Assembly: GCA_964030785.1 (NCBI GenBank)
Contig: OZ034971.1
Span: 42,043,304 to 42,107,303 of the forward strand
Source: Siderastrea siderea
Taxonomy: Eukaryota > Cnidaria > Anthozoa > Scleractinia > Rhizangiidae
DNA length: 64,000 bases
Reading direction: 5' to 3'
Position numbers and translations under genes: made by a program. Shown here piece after piece: positions 12,663-25,020 of the stretch (positions are counted from its first letter, which is position 1; each line of letters starts with the position of its first letter). Below the pieces are notes generated by a model. It saw only the letters and a list, made by a program, of their open reading frames with translations. It did not search any database and was not told where the DNA came from.

Positions 12663-13313
12663 TATGAAGCTCTTTCCATGCAGAAAGTGCTACTAGACAG
12701 TAAAAACTCGGCTCCATTTTTGTTTCTCGGTGAATGATATGATTTATGCTCGTACCTTTTTCTCAGAACTATTCATTTCTCAATGTCTATTTGGTTTTTA
12801 TAATTGTTATTTAAAATCCACAAAGATGCCACCGAATGACACTGGTGGGATGTAAAAGTCCAGCGTGAGCATTTTCTTCAAAATAGCTAATGAAAACCAG
12901 TCACGGAATCATAAATGAAGATTTTGTGCGAGTGTATTGCCATTTTAAGGTTAAATGGGATGCAAAAAGCATACCGACATCTGTGTTCAGAAACGATAAA
13001 CACCATCGCAGAATTCGAGGCTGTTCGTGCTTCTGAAAAAACTGATAATGGATATAGCATTGTAGTGATCGAGATTGGTATAATAAAGAACCATACATTG
13101 TTATAATTGCTATTGATATTGTTATCATACAGAATCATCCTTTTCATCATTGCTGCAAGTCTATATTTAAGTTTAAATATAGACTATAAATATAGAAGTG
13201 GTGCGGACGGACGAACGGAGGGTCACGTGACTATAACGTCACTACCAAAATTTCTTGGCTTGATAGGTTACCAAATTTCCTTAGCAATGGAGCTCCGCTG
13301 ACTGGCTCCGCTA
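12663..13313. other. Intergenic, 5' flank of the precursor pseudogene
   Basis: No coding region supported. A short palindrome (TATATTTAAGTTTAAATATA) lies near 13171-13190. Confidence 0.4.
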
Positions 13314-13503
13314 TTAACAGTCATATTCTCCTTACTATCCTCCTAATATTTCTTATGTTACTAGTTGGGAGAATTTGATTATAATCAAGACATTTGATCA
13401 TTGGTGATCATTTCCTTTATTCTCATGACCTGTACGTTTGATCAAGTAGTAATACTGTAAGGAGAAATAAGATGTTTGTCACTATCGGGACTTGAAGGGT
13501 TAA
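13314..13503. mobile_element. TTAA MITE copy, left end degraded
   Basis: This belongs to the same family as the element at 42599-42804: it shares a GGAGAATTTG block, a GTGATCATTTCCTTTATTCT-like block and a TGTAAGGAGAAAT block. The right end closes with GGGTTAA at 13497-13503, and TTAA also occurs at 13314-13317. The left terminal repeat (CCCTTTAAGCCC) is missing. Confidence 0.6.
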
Positions 13504-15003
13504 TTAAAGGCACATTGTCACCAATTTGTAGGATAACTTTGAAAAGCTAAAAGACTTATTCTGATCATTATATAATATAGTTCCCCTCGATATTAATAAT
13601 CTTTTAGCAAACATTATCCAGTAAGATTGTTATGTAAGGGACAATTTAAAACTTGACGTATAATGTCCGAACAGCAATTTTACTCGAAAGCCTTTTTCCC
13701 ACAGCGCCTTCATTCTCAGGGTCACTTGGCCTACTAGCATAAGAACAAACTTAGTCTTAGTTTTTTTAAGAAAGCTTTAATAATCAAACTAGAATATTCA
13801 CATATTCTATACTACTGTCGTTTTTCATGTAATTTATAAACACACCCACTGGCGTTTTCATTTCCGAATTGGTGATGCATGTTGTGTCGTCCGTCAAACG
13901 TGTCAATTTTTAGCAAGCTCTGTGAACTTAATGCGGCCTTAAAATTTTACTTGATATCTTATTTGGAAAATTAACTCAGTTTTGTAAGAGAATTTGTCGA
14001 ATAGTTAAGCTCTGCTTTTTCTTGCTCCCACTTTGATTTTCAAAAGTCTGATACTTTGACCTGGCTTCAATAGACATATTTGAGGTCTAAACCATTGAAT
14101 AATTATTCGACCCAGTACGTGTCCACGATCTTTTCTCAACATTTTATCTACAGACATCTTATTCGATGGTTTAACATAACACGCGGATATTTTACGAGCA
14201 ATGAGCAAAATGTCCGCGCTATTATGTGTTAAGCCTTCGAATAAGAGATTTATTATTCCACTTGAAAGAATCACGTCAAAATTTGTCTTTTCCAGACCTT
14301 CGGCCAGAAAACCTGTGAAACCTGGATTTTACAGTGCAATACATAGTTTTACTGTGTAATACCGTGGCATATTTTGTGCGTTCTCTTGACCTTATATGGT
14401 AAAATGACGCAGCAGTGGAATAATAAAATTTAGTATTCGTTTCAGTATCCATTTCAACAGCGCGCCTTGAAAACCTCCCTGTCTCACAATGCCTAGGTAC
14501 TTTGTTTATCACAATTTAATATTTTTAACTTAATTCATTTTTTATTACAGTTGTATTTTTAAGATTCAGATTATTTATTAGCATTATTATTACTACTGTC
14601 GTTATTATTACGTTATCAAAGCGGGCTTTTTTAAGCTCCTCGGTATCACGTGTATAAATGAGGTTTTCCTTGAATCACGTGTATAAATAAGGTATCAATG
14701 CAGGTATTTTCGTTGTTGTTGTCATCAACTGCATCGTGCTATGACAACCTTAATGTTATTTTCTCGATAGTGAAAACGTATCACCCATCCATACAGGCGA
14801 AGGATTTTTAATGAACATTTCAAATGTTCCCTTTACTTCAATATACTCGTAGTAACGCGGCTGAGATGTTGAGTTTTTTTGTAAAATACTTTTTTTGAAT
14901 GCCTTTTCAAAAAATTGGTTATTTGAGGCTTAATTTATAGCTTGGCTAACAAAATCGTATCTTAGAGATCGAGTTTGCTATTGATACCCAATGAGAGATA
15001 CAG
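13504..15003. other. Intergenic, no gene seen
   Basis: No coding region supported. It contains the hairpin element at 14156-14249, listed separately. Confidence 0.4.
14156..14249. repeat. Hairpin-forming inverted repeat
   Basis: Arms at 14156-14190 and 14211-14249 (ATCTTATTCGATGGTTTAAC against an inverted GTTAAGCCTTCGAATAAGAT) are about 35-39 bp each, with several mismatches and a spacer of about 20 bp. It may be a very short MITE or a solo fold-back element. Confidence 0.6.
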
Positions 15004-15324
15004 AGGATATTACACGGCGGCGCGAAGATATGAATTTTATTTTCGAGTAGCTATAGTAAAAACAACGAGCGCAGCGAGTGAGTAAAGTATTGTTTTTTAC
15101 AACGAGCAAATAAAATCCATCTCTTCAAGTCGCTGTGTAATTTTCTTTTTATAGACAAGAGTATTTTTGCACAAACAACAGTGTAAAAGCTGAAAATCAC
15201 GTCATCAATATCTTCATTAGTAAGGACATGGAAAATACGCCACTCGAGTCCCGGATGTAGTTTCGTATGAACTTTACGAGTGGTCTATTTTCCACTAAAA
15301 AAAACTCTTGTCTATATAATAAAT
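15004..15324 (+). repeat. Dispersed repeat, family copy 1
   Basis: About 320 bp, similar in direct orientation to 29345-29674. Shared blocks include the start ATTACACGGCGGCGC, the motif TTTTTGCACAAACAACAG, GTAGTTTCGTATGA, GAGTGGTCTATTTTCC and the end CTTGTCTA. The first 125 bp is itself bounded by an inverted repeat (ACACGGCGGCGCGAAGATAT and its diverged inverse near 15115-15135). Confidence 0.65.
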
Positions 15325-15788
15325 ATTGCTACGAAATCCCAACACATTTTTTATCCATGTTGGTAATTAAGATAGATCATCATTCTTAAGTCTCGGCATG
15401 TGCTTCAAGAATACTGCGAAAATCCTGGTAGCTTCCTGCAGCTTTTGGGTTGATCGCATCAAGACATCGTACAATGACGGCCAGAACTTAATTATGGCTA
15501 AAGGAAATTAACAGTGATGCTGCTGCTGTGAACAAGGAAGTCAGTATACCTTAGTAAACATTTTATTATTCTTTGACAGTTTATTGAACAAAGAATGGTA
15601 GATGGTACAAAGTTAACTTCGTGAAATTTTGCTCAAATACAGCCCTGACAAGTGGAGACAGAGAAATTTTTTGTTGTAATTTTGAACAGTCACTCGCGCT
15701 TTTTTCTCTTGATTTAGATAAACCGCGAAAAGAAAAGTGCTCTCTTTTGCCATATCTGGCACGGAGGAAGAAACCAACGGTGAATGTA

Positions 15789-16049
15789 CCGTATTTTCTC
15801 AATTAAACGCCCCGGGCGTTTATTTCCAACTTGGCCTGGTGGACCCGGCGTTTGTTTGAATCAGCAGTTTATTTGGGCCCGCCATTTTTTAAGAAAGGGT
15901 TTTAATTCGTTTTACTTGACGTCCTGTATATTGTCCATTCGCCTTAAATTCGTTATACCACAAATAAACGTCTGAGGGGCTTATTCCCCGACTTCCTCTT
16001 TTAGACCTGGTGTTTATTTGGGGCCCTGCGTTTAATCGAGAAAATACGG
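15789..16049. mobile_element. TA-flanked MITE, 261 bp
   Basis: Inverted ends CCGTATTTTCTCAATTAAAC and its near-perfect inverse (TTTAATCGAGAAAATACGG), each flanked by TA (15787-15788 and 16050-16051). The interior is made of GGGCGTTTATTT-type motifs in both orientations. No transposase frame. A TA target duplication fits a Tc1/mariner-type source. Confidence 0.7.
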
Positions 16050-16051
16050 TA

Positions 16052-17490
16052 AATTAAATTATTCTACACGGACATATCGTAAGCGTGTTAATATTCGAAC
16101 TGTACGAAACAATTTTTTAGCCGGAATCGAGGTAAAATGTCGTGCAACAAACGTATGTCAGCTAAATTGTTGAGATATTTAAAATATATATACATGTCGG
16201 TCATGAACGTCTAGTTAAATAATTATAAAAGGAAAAATCTCTGCACCATTAGGAAGCAGCTTGAATCCGAAAGAATTCTGGTTTGCTGCGAGCTGGAGAG
16301 AACTCAGACAAAAGAGTGTTTTGTTAGTTTACAGTTTCGTGACATTGTCGTGACAATTCAAATGTTATTCTATGAAATTTTTTCATATTAAATGCGAACA
16401 TAAATTAAACATAAATTTCGAACCACTTCTGAAACAACAAATGCTAACTTTGTAATGGCCATGAAACATGAGCAGTTACAAATAAAGTGCAGATGAAATC
16501 TGGCTACTATGTAGCACTAAATTTTTGCGGGAGTTTATTTTTGCGGATTGGTGATTTTTTGTCTTTTCCGGGAACTAATTTTTGCGATCGGAAAAGACTG
16601 GTTTTTCTTGATGGGAATTAATGTTTGCGATTTTCTGGAAGTTGCGTTCAAATGGAACTGTATTTAACTCCATGTAGCTAATTCTCAATCTGCAGATCAA
16701 ATTACGGCTGCTCAAGAACCGAGATTGTATGGCCGATTAATATAGAGGACATTGATTATTGTTTATTTTTAATGAGCTTTTACATTATTTGCAGCTTGTT
16801 CTTGTCTTGTTGTCATTGTCTTCAAAATGAGTTTGAAATAAAACTGAAATATCAACCAAAAATTCAAATGTTCACCTGAGCTGCTCTTCAGAGTTATTTT
16901 TTCTTTTTTTTTTTATTTATTGGCGAAGAAATGAATTTCATTAAGTGTCTTAAACGTCTGATTATGATTGTGATTCCTAAAAAAATTATGCCCTAAATAA
17001 TCACTTGACAAAACTTATGAAAATAAGGAAGCCATGATTTTCCTTGCTATGGGGTTAATTTATCTTATACAATGATTTGAAGCTAATAAAAAAAAACAAT
17101 GTCCCACTATAATAAGAATGTTAACATGCTTGGAAAACTGAGTTTGCTGCTACTGACGTGAACACTTTGCTATAAACGTAGGAACCGAAGGGCATTTATA
17201 TTATCTTATAAATTATGTATTTTATGATACTGTTACGAAGCAATGGGTTGGAATTTACGCCAGCATTTGTAACAAATCGAACCTAGAATGTCGGGGAATC
17301 ATCATGAAATAGTTTTGAATGAACTCAACTTGATAGTTAATTTAACTCTTGGGAAAAAAATTATTGGCCACCACCTTGTCGTGGGCGTAAAAACACAATT
17401 ACAGGGATCATAGAAAGGAACCGAAGAGCTGGATCTACTCGAATCACACTTTTTCTTCAGCGTCAAATAGACGTGATCCCTCTCCCTAAA
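16052..17490. other. Intergenic, no gene seen
   Basis: An unclassified repeat-like stretch near 16519-16640 carries several copies of AATTTTTGCG-like motifs. Otherwise AT-rich sequence without supported coding content. Confidence 0.4.
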
Positions 17491-17560
17491 AAAAGTCCTG
17501 TTTAGCTCAGTTGGCAGGGCGTCAGGATGTCCCGCGGGAGGTCTCGGGAGTAGCATCGGG
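17491..17560 (+). repeat. Degenerate tRNA-derived (SINE-like) fragment
   Basis: TAGCTCAGTTG at 17503-17513 fits the tRNA/pol III A-box consensus and is followed by tRNA-like sequence. The expected B-box position (AGGTCTCGGGAG) no longer fits GGTTCGANTCC. It is probably an old SINE head or tRNA pseudogene, not a functional tRNA. Confidence 0.4.
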
Positions 17561-17958
17561 GTCTAAAAATAACAGAAGAAAGGGTATTGCTTTTCCTGTG
17601 ACATTTACATATCATCAAACCTTTACGTGACTCTGGTGACAACGTAGAGATGTGGGGGGGGGGGGGTCCCGTCTACAAAGGGGGACGTAAAAACCCCCAC
17701 TGAGTGTACAACGAATTCCTGGTGGTGACCACCATCAGTGTCACGTATTCGTCGAAGGGTTGGGTGGGTGAGATGAGGTGATAAATGGACCCGGCGTCTT
17801 CAGAAGCTCACATTTATTCTATGATTGTATGCAAAAACGCCACGAGACATGTGCGATATGCGCGCCATGCAAACACCTTCATCATTATCAAATATCCTGG
17901 CATCTACGACTAGCACTGAACTTTACAATGTACAACGATCCCATCTATTAAATGCGCC

Positions 17959-18146
17959 ATGTAATGCAATATCAGGACGAATCCTCGACCAGTTTACGAG
18001 GGAATCCCTCATCAGGCGCATGTATGTAAGGGCGTAGGAGGATGTATTCGCAGGTTACCTTGGTAGACACTACTTATCAAGTGGGCTATACCGCAAGACC
18101 TTGCAATTGAGGTTGCTTGACCAGTACAGTTCTGGCTTATCTTACC
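17959..18146 (+). repeat. Source block of an intron insertion (copy at 20101-20287)
   Basis: This 188-bp stretch in the 3' flank of the carboxypeptidase gene is repeated almost identically at 20101-20287 in that gene's last intron. Two differences are visible (a C/T difference and a one-base deletion). See the finding on the duplication. Confidence 0.8.
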
Positions 18147-18256
18147 GTTGCAAACTACAGGAATATAAATGAGATATTTCATGCTATCTTAGGGCATTCT
18201 GTACCTGAGAATCCTTGAACAGCCTACGAGAAAGCACCAAATTTCAGCGCCTTTTG

Positions 18257-21200
18257 CTATTTACAAACGACAGGCTTTATAATGTCAGCTGCTGACAAGA
18301 CGGCTTCCTCGACTAGCGACAGCTGTTGGTTGACTTCAGTGAAATTCTTCGTTTTTCCTGCCGTTATTGCAGCTCTTCGAACTCCAGGAAACGAAAACCA
18401 TGGATTGTTCCTTGAAAATACGTGTTTGTACATTGGATCGCCTGCTTTCAGGTATGGAGTGATGAATGCTTTCTCGACTTGCACAAGTTGGTCGTTGACG
18501 GCCCTTACAAGAAGCGTGCTTTCATTCCCAGTTAGTTTGTCTTTGGCGTCTTGGAAAAGATTGCTTGCATTGACAAACTCATCGATAGCATTGCGGACAA
18601 ACTTAGTGGAAATACTCTTGCTGAGTGCCTCCAACGTCTTCTCCAACCCTTCAAACGACGTCTTCAACGCTTTGGCATAGCGCACCACGTCTAAAGGCAA
18701 GATAAGTGCTTCACTAAAATCCAAGAGTATTCCTCCGACAAGCTTTGTCATGGTAGCGTGATACTCGAACTTTGGATCAATGAACTTTTTAAGCCAGTAA
18801 AAAGTGTCTTCTTGGGTGTGATAAACAGGATATAACATGTATTTATCATCGTGCCCATGAAAATAGGAGAAGTCAGCAGAGGGAACTCCGATGCTCATGT
18901 AAAACGGCAAGTAATCGCTGAAGTATTCATACGGGGACGTGTAAGGTTCACCAGGGTGGTCACGAGACGGCATTCTTTTTGCCATGGTATTGTACACGCT
19001 CGACTTAGATGGATCTTTAACCTTCTTGGCCCTGCAGAGTACAGCTTTGCTTATCATGGGACAAGTTTGGACAACTACAACGTAGTTCCCACCAACCGCC
19101 ACGTCAGTATTAAAGTAAGCAACAGCACGGTTTGAAAGAATCTTAGCATTCTCCTGAACCCACTCAAGTGAACCCACCAATCCGAACTCTTCAGCGCCCC
19201 AGCTACACAGCTTCAGTGTCCGTCTAGGTCGCCAGCCGCCCTCCTTAAGCTTTCCAAGGACTCGAGATATTTCCATTAAGGCTGCGGAGCCGCTGGACGC
19301 GTCAACCGCCCCAAAAAATTCCGCGTCCCGGTGGTTCCCAACAAGAACATAGCGGTCCGGTTCTTCTCGACCGTTAATGGTACCGATAACATTGTATATT
19401 GATTTCACAACTAGCTTATTGTTGACACGCAATCGCACGTGGGTGTTTGCTTTCGTGAAACCAGGGCCAAATCTATACGTTACCTTGAGATCTCCGCGCC
19501 AACGTAACGGTACTTCATCTCCTAAAGGAATTAACGAGAAAACAAGGTCAATCTATGTAGGTAGGATACTGGACAAAAGTCCTTGGAACACAGCTTACAT
19601 TTTGAGACACTAAGAAAGAAATGGCACCATTGCTCCAACAGTATTCCTTCCCCACCCCAAAATAGTTGACATGTGAGAAGTATTCTGGAAACATGCAGTC
19701 CCTGTCATTGTGTTGTGTCCTTAGACAAGAAACTTTACCCCACATTGTATCTCTCCACCCGGTGTATAAATGGATGCCAGCGACAAACTGCCGGGGGGTA
19801 ACCCTGCGATGGACTAGTGTCCCATCCAGGAGGGCTGGTTGCTTCATGCTATAGAAACCGGGTTAAGTTGCGGCCGTGTGGGACTTCACTTCTTAAGTAC
19901 AGCAGAACCCTACCATATGGCTACCCCGTTAACACTACCACCTTACCATTACGGGTTATGGCCAGGGTCCGATTTTTGAGACCCGGGAATAAGAGTTAAC
20001 GAAGGCTCTTGTTTCTCTTGTTGATAAGAGCTTTTACAGCTAAATTTAAGTGGTCTTTTGAATGCAACCAAGTCAAAACGTAAGATAAAACCGACTTTCA
20101 TGTAATGCAATATCAGGACGAATCCTCGACCAGTTTACGAGGGAATCCCTCATCAGGCGCATGTATGTAAGGGCGTAGGAGGATGTATTTGCAGGTTACC
20201 TTGGTAGACACTACTTATCAATGGGCTATACCGCAAGACCTTGCAATTGAGGTTGCTTGACCAGTACAGTTCTGGCTTATCTTACCATTACGGGTTATGG
20301 CCAGGGTCCGATTTTTGAAACCCGGGAATAAGAGTTAACGAAGGCTCTTGTTTCTCTTGTTGATAAGAGCTTTTACAGCTAAATTTAAGTGGTCTTTTGA
20401 ATGCAACCAAGTCAAAACGTAAGATAAAACCGACTTTCAGGAATCCACATCCCTTGACTCCAACTCTAAATTTATCAAGAATATGCGTTAATCCTTGGTA
20501 AGGTAAATGGTGCTTTGAACCAGCTAAGGTTTCTGTTGATGGCCAGCTAAACGGGGTTCCAATTCACAGTATTTCTTGAAACATAACGTCATATGCCCTC
20601 ACCTTTAAGTCGACTCAGTAGAGCTAAGGCGTCCCCGTATGAGATAGGTTGTGCTGGTATAGAAGGCAAACTAGATTCATTTCTTGGCCTGCGATACATT
20701 CCTGGAATTGATGGCAAATGAGGAGTCAGCTGATCTCCATAATGCAAAACCAGGCTCTTAGAAAACACTGCATCTTTTGACATCCACGGTTTTTCAGGGT
20801 AAGTGTCTTGACTGGCATATCCCTCTTGCGCAACCACCTGGGGGTCAACATACAACAGGGCACCCACAGCTCCTCGTCTCTCAGCGGCGGTCAACTAAGG
20901 CAGAAAAAAAACAAAGATAGTAAGGGTAGTCCTTTTACACCGGTCTTCCATTCAGTGCCGTTCGTTCGAAAATCAGAGCATAAAAATCAGTAAAGCACAG
21001 TCAGTTGCTTTCGACACTTAGTGAAAACTAGCTGTAAATTATATTGGAGTTTTCAAATGCAGTGAACTCGTTAGGATGCTACACTTCGGTGAAGAGACAT
21101 GAGATTTATCCTCAACTTGTTCTCAGGAGCTAGCGCACTGACAGGGCAACCACACATGACAACGTTTCTTTTATAAGCAATTCTAATTTTTTGGTAACAA

Positions 21201-24200
21201 GTTATTAGAATATTCTCCGAAAATTACCGAAGGTTGTCCTAAGGTCATTATGTCAATATTTTCCAAAACCTCCGAAGATGACCCGAAGGCTCCCTAAAAA
21301 ACAAACATGACCCGAAGTTTTCCAACGATAACCGAAGAGAACTCGAAGGAACAGTTGTAAGAAAGGCTTATGGAAAATAACTCAACTTGTGAAAACGCCG
21401 TCGCGCGAATAAATGGGAGTTGTACACTCCGTGTATTGGTCTCGTGGTTATATACTTACAGAAGCCCCGTAACCCCTTAAAAGTACAATCCTGCCCTTCA
21501 CAGAAATGTTATTGCTGTCCAACACTTGTAGATCAATCTCCCTTCCGTGATTGCAGTACACCAGTTCTCCCTCAGCCACACCTGAAGGAGCATAGGCGAG
21601 GAAAGGGAAGTACTGGTACGAACTTTTTGATTCACTCTGTGGGCTAGTAACCTAATAGAAAAAATAGATAGTATAAAACTATCAGGTTATCTTGTCAGCA
21701 TTGAAAACAAAAGAAAACTAAAACAAAGCGACTTAGCTTGATATTAAGATTTATTTATCGGTTTTTGTGCAACTCTATGGATAATAAGAACGAATTTAGC
21801 CTGTGGGCCGACCATTTAGGCCTTTATATCATTGCAACATCATGACCAGCAAGGGTCAACATGGTGTGCGACAATCAAACAACAATCCGCACCCGATTCT
21901 ATTCTATAGTCCTTTTTTACCTCGCAACATTGCGCGAGATCTTGCGTGCACCCGTTTAAGGAAAGAAAGAAAGAACAAAACTTCAGTCTTGTTTCCAGTG
22001 ACCCGCTCAGGCTGTATGACTGGCCACATCTGTGGTGGTCTAGAGTGGTCTACAGGCCTCCGTCTGCGGCAAGATAATTTAATTCCCTGTTTTCCAGGGG
22101 TATACTAATTAACTGGATATTAGTCAGTAAAATAATATTTTTGTTAGGAGACCCTAAAAATGACTTTAAGCCAATCACTGCTTACTATAAAATGAAGTAA
22201 TGCCGTAAATTGTTCAACGAATTGACCACTATTTGTTATTTCGCACAAGTTGCGAACGCGAAGCGTATTAGGAAACAAACAACGCGAAATTTTGGTAAGT
22301 TAACGAATTTGTAACCGGACAAAACTCTTTCTTATGGAGCTACTTTCATGTAGATAGAGTAAATTGCTGATTAATACCGTTGGGCAGCGAAGAGCCTGCG
22401 CAAACGAAAGTCCCCAGACTTCTTGTGAAACGGAGTAGCTGGTCAAAGAACTTGGGTGTGTAGTTGGGGACCACACTACCTAAAGCTGTGTATAGCTGTC
22501 GGTTTTGTATTGTGCGTCCTGGCGTTTGATTGGAAAAATCGGCCTGCATGATTGGTTTATATTGATGTGTCAAGCAGAAGAAGGAGGGTAATAAAAAAGA
22601 GAAAGTGGCCTAATACAACAATCTTTGGTAAGGGATTCCTTCCGGCAATCAGAAAGTTACAATGGCACATAGTTTGTTAGATCGAAAAAGAATGTATGCG
22701 GTCTTTATTCGTTACCCTACCAACACATTTCCATACAATAATCATGACACTCACTTTGATCCGTCCTAGTATGCTGTACTCCACAGATCCGTTGTTTACC
22801 ACTTCAACGGTGTTAGGTTGGTCTTCCTGCGGCTCAGACAAAAGGACTTGATACTCCGGTATTTCTACGTCATCAAAGCCATATTCCCGCCATTTTGTTG
22901 CGATGTGGTTGATCAGAGCTTGTTGTCTTTCCGAGCCCCCAACATGCGGCTGAGACGAAAAGAACCTGTGTATGTTTAAAAATAGTATAATTTAAAATGA
23001 AGTACTAATACCACTCCATGTGAAAACATACTCAAAAACCAAAAAGTGAGCACGATCAGACAAGACAGGCACGATAAAATAGAACAAAAAATAAATAAAT
23101 CTCTTTATTTAGGTGTCAACTGCATGCTAATAGACCTTTTTCACGCGGCTACTATTTAGCATAAAAACAAAAAAATTTTGCACGTCTAGCCTCGCAGTGA
23201 AAAACTTGACAACGAGTTTAGACGCGCAAAAACAAAGCTTTTTATTCTCCGGGGGGTCAACATGGCCGCCTCGTGACAAAGGTCTATTAGGGACACCTTC
23301 AAGATCGAATTGGGATTTGGATGTGTTGGTTTTTAAGGAGAGGGGAAAACTGAAGTACCCGGAGAAAAACCTCTCGAAGCAAGGACAAGAACCAACAACA
23401 AACTCAACCCACATCTGACACCGGGACCGGGAGTCGAACCACATTGATGGGAGGCGAGCGTTCTCACCACTGCGCCATCCCGGCTCCCCTGATTTATTAA
23501 TCTTATTTATGTCAAAATCTGACCCTAACGCCCAAACTTAACATACATGCAATGTGCAAGGGACCATGAATATTAGTCAAGACTTGTCTAACAGCTTTTC
23601 TAGTCTATATATACATGAAATACTTCTCCCTATACAAAAACAACTGCTAAAGGTAGAACCACAGCGACAAACCAGTGAGGAGTGCCGGATCTTGTGTAGA
23701 CCTGGGTCAGTAAAAATCTTGAAGACGAGAAAGTAAACAACAGTAAACTGATCCTTACGGCGAAAAGATTGAGAAATTAAAATGGAAAAAATAAATGAAA
23801 TAGAGTTGGGCAAATATCATTCCTGTTTCCATTTTAATTTCTCAATCTTTTCGCCGTAAGGATCAGTTCACTGTTTTTTACTTTCGTCTTTCTCACTATA
23901 CGTACGAGGTGCCTTTTTTGCGCTAGCAGAATACGAAAAGATATGGAGTTTGCTGCAGTTGTCGAAATGCACCTTAAATTTAACAGCATAGCAGCTATGT
24001 CTAAGTGCTAAAACCATTTGCAGTATTTTGGCAGAAATAAATACGCAAATATATGCTAGCCGTTGCAGTTTTCAAGCGACTGAACTCCCGAACCGTGCGA
24101 AACTTTATTGAGCAACCGCTTCCCCATTCCCCTCCCTCTCTCCCCTCTCCCAGCCCATGCATTCTAATCACGAAAAATAACCGGACGGTATCCTGCACTG

Positions 24201-25020
24201 CTTTCTTTCGAAAACAAACTATGTATGCAGGAAATCCTTAAGTGTGAGACTTCAAATAAAAGCGAACAGCCAGTTCTCTTACGTGGTAATGTTCGTTTGC
24301 AATTTTTCCCACTGAAGTAAAAATTTAGAGAAAGTTTTTTTTTTTTTTATCTGAACGTTTGGAATGTCGATGTGAAGTCGCGCCCAGACAAGCTTCTGCA
24401 GCATAAAGCAACTAACTTGGAGCATTAATAAAATAATTAATATTACGCTCCCTGGATGGAACGCTAGTCCTTTTCAGGTGACACCCGCATTTTGTAAGAT
24501 TTTCCTAACGGTTCGCTGGCATCCATTTTATTCAAGTGGATCGAGATAATACGCGAAGCGTAGTATCTTGTCAAATGACATGACACTGACATGACGAGAG
24601 AGAAGGCGCGAGTCTGACGAGTCACCAAACTAGAACCACTCGACCATCAAATCGAAACTCCAGACTGCTAACCACTACATCAACCCGCCTTAAATTTATC
24701 TTTCTTTACCTGAGACTGTTCTCCAGTTCCTTGGTGCTAACCTCATTAGCAAACTTGTCGTCAACATCTTCAACAGCTGACCAGCTTTCATCATCACACG
24801 CGTCCTTTAATAGCCTTGGCACGAAGTAGCCGAGTAACCATCCTACTGTAACCGCTATGATAGCCACCACAACACAGAGAAGGATAACACGCTTTCGTGG
24901 TGACTTTATGCATTCGGATCCTTTGCATCTTCTGCGCTTTCCGTGATCAGGCGAAGGCGCAATCTCGACCTCTGTGACGTTTGTGCTCGATTCTGATAAT
25001 GGTATCATCGCCGTCGCCAT
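18257..25020 (-). CDS. FOLH1-like: Glutamate carboxypeptidase II-like M28 metallopeptidase (complete, 5 exons)
   Basis: Exons 25020-24710, 22965-22755, 21651-21460, 20894-20603 and 19521-18257 join in phase to 756 residues (human GCPII has 750). It is a type II membrane zinc peptidase that cleaves C-terminal acidic residues from peptides outside the cell. Residues 1-44 are a basic cytoplasmic tail and 45-67 the membrane anchor. The protease-associated domain spans exons 3-4. The M28 domain has the zinc ligands His399 (GNHRD), Asp409, catalytic Glu446 with Glu447 (GAEEFG), Asp475 and His570 (PVYH), spaced as in GCPII. A helical dimerisation domain follows. Arg233 corresponds to the GCPII Arg210 pocket residue. 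The arginine patch (human 463/534/536) reads Val, Asp and Ser here, and the Lys699-Tyr700 glutarate sensor is absent, so specificity probably differs and may be closer to NAALADL1. The exon 2 start was fixed by the phase-2 acceptor giving SLRFFSSQPHVGG. The last intron carries a SINE tail and a duplicated block. Confidence 0.92.
19705..19925 (+). repeat. SINE body, head missing, in GCPII intron 4
   Basis: It shares the body of the SINE at 61530-61835: TTAGACAAGAAACTTTACC, CTCTCCACCCGG, GGGGGTAACCCTG.GATGGA, CCCATCCAGG and GGCCGTGTGGG in the same order. The tRNA-like head with A and B boxes is not present here. Confidence 0.65.
19942..20440 (+). repeat. Duplicated intron block split by a copy of the 3' flank
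   Basis: Block A (19942-20100) and its repeat A' (about 20282-20440) are nearly identical. Between them (20101-20287) lies a copy of 17959-18146 from the 3' flank of the same gene. The right junction lies in a shared 6-base CTTACC and the left one in a shared CA. All of it is inside GCPII intron 4 (19522-20602), so it does not touch coding sequence. Confidence 0.8.
23129..23289. repeat. Short inverted-repeat element in GCPII intron 1
   Basis: AATAGACCTTTTTCACGCGG at 23129 is mirrored near 23262-23289 (CCGCCTCGTGACAAAGGTCT). Unit of about 160 bp with no coding content, directly next to the SINE at 23290-23488. Confidence 0.5.
23290..23488 (-). mobile_element. tRNA-derived SINE (minus strand) in GCPII intron 1
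   Basis: Read on the minus strand, the head has an A box TGGCGCAGTGG (23477-23467) and a perfect B box GGTTCGACTCC (23440-23430), at tRNA-like spacing and followed by a non-tRNA body. These are internal pol III promoter elements. It lies in sense with the host gene, in intron 1 (22966-24709). The 3' limit is approximate. Confidence 0.75.

Noticed and set aside
17491..17560. Possible functional tRNA gene
   Set aside because: Only the A box fits; the B-box region is degenerate, so it is listed as a SINE-like fragment.
18282..18680. 132-codon open frame on the plus strand
   Set aside because: Antisense shadow of the last GCPII exon.
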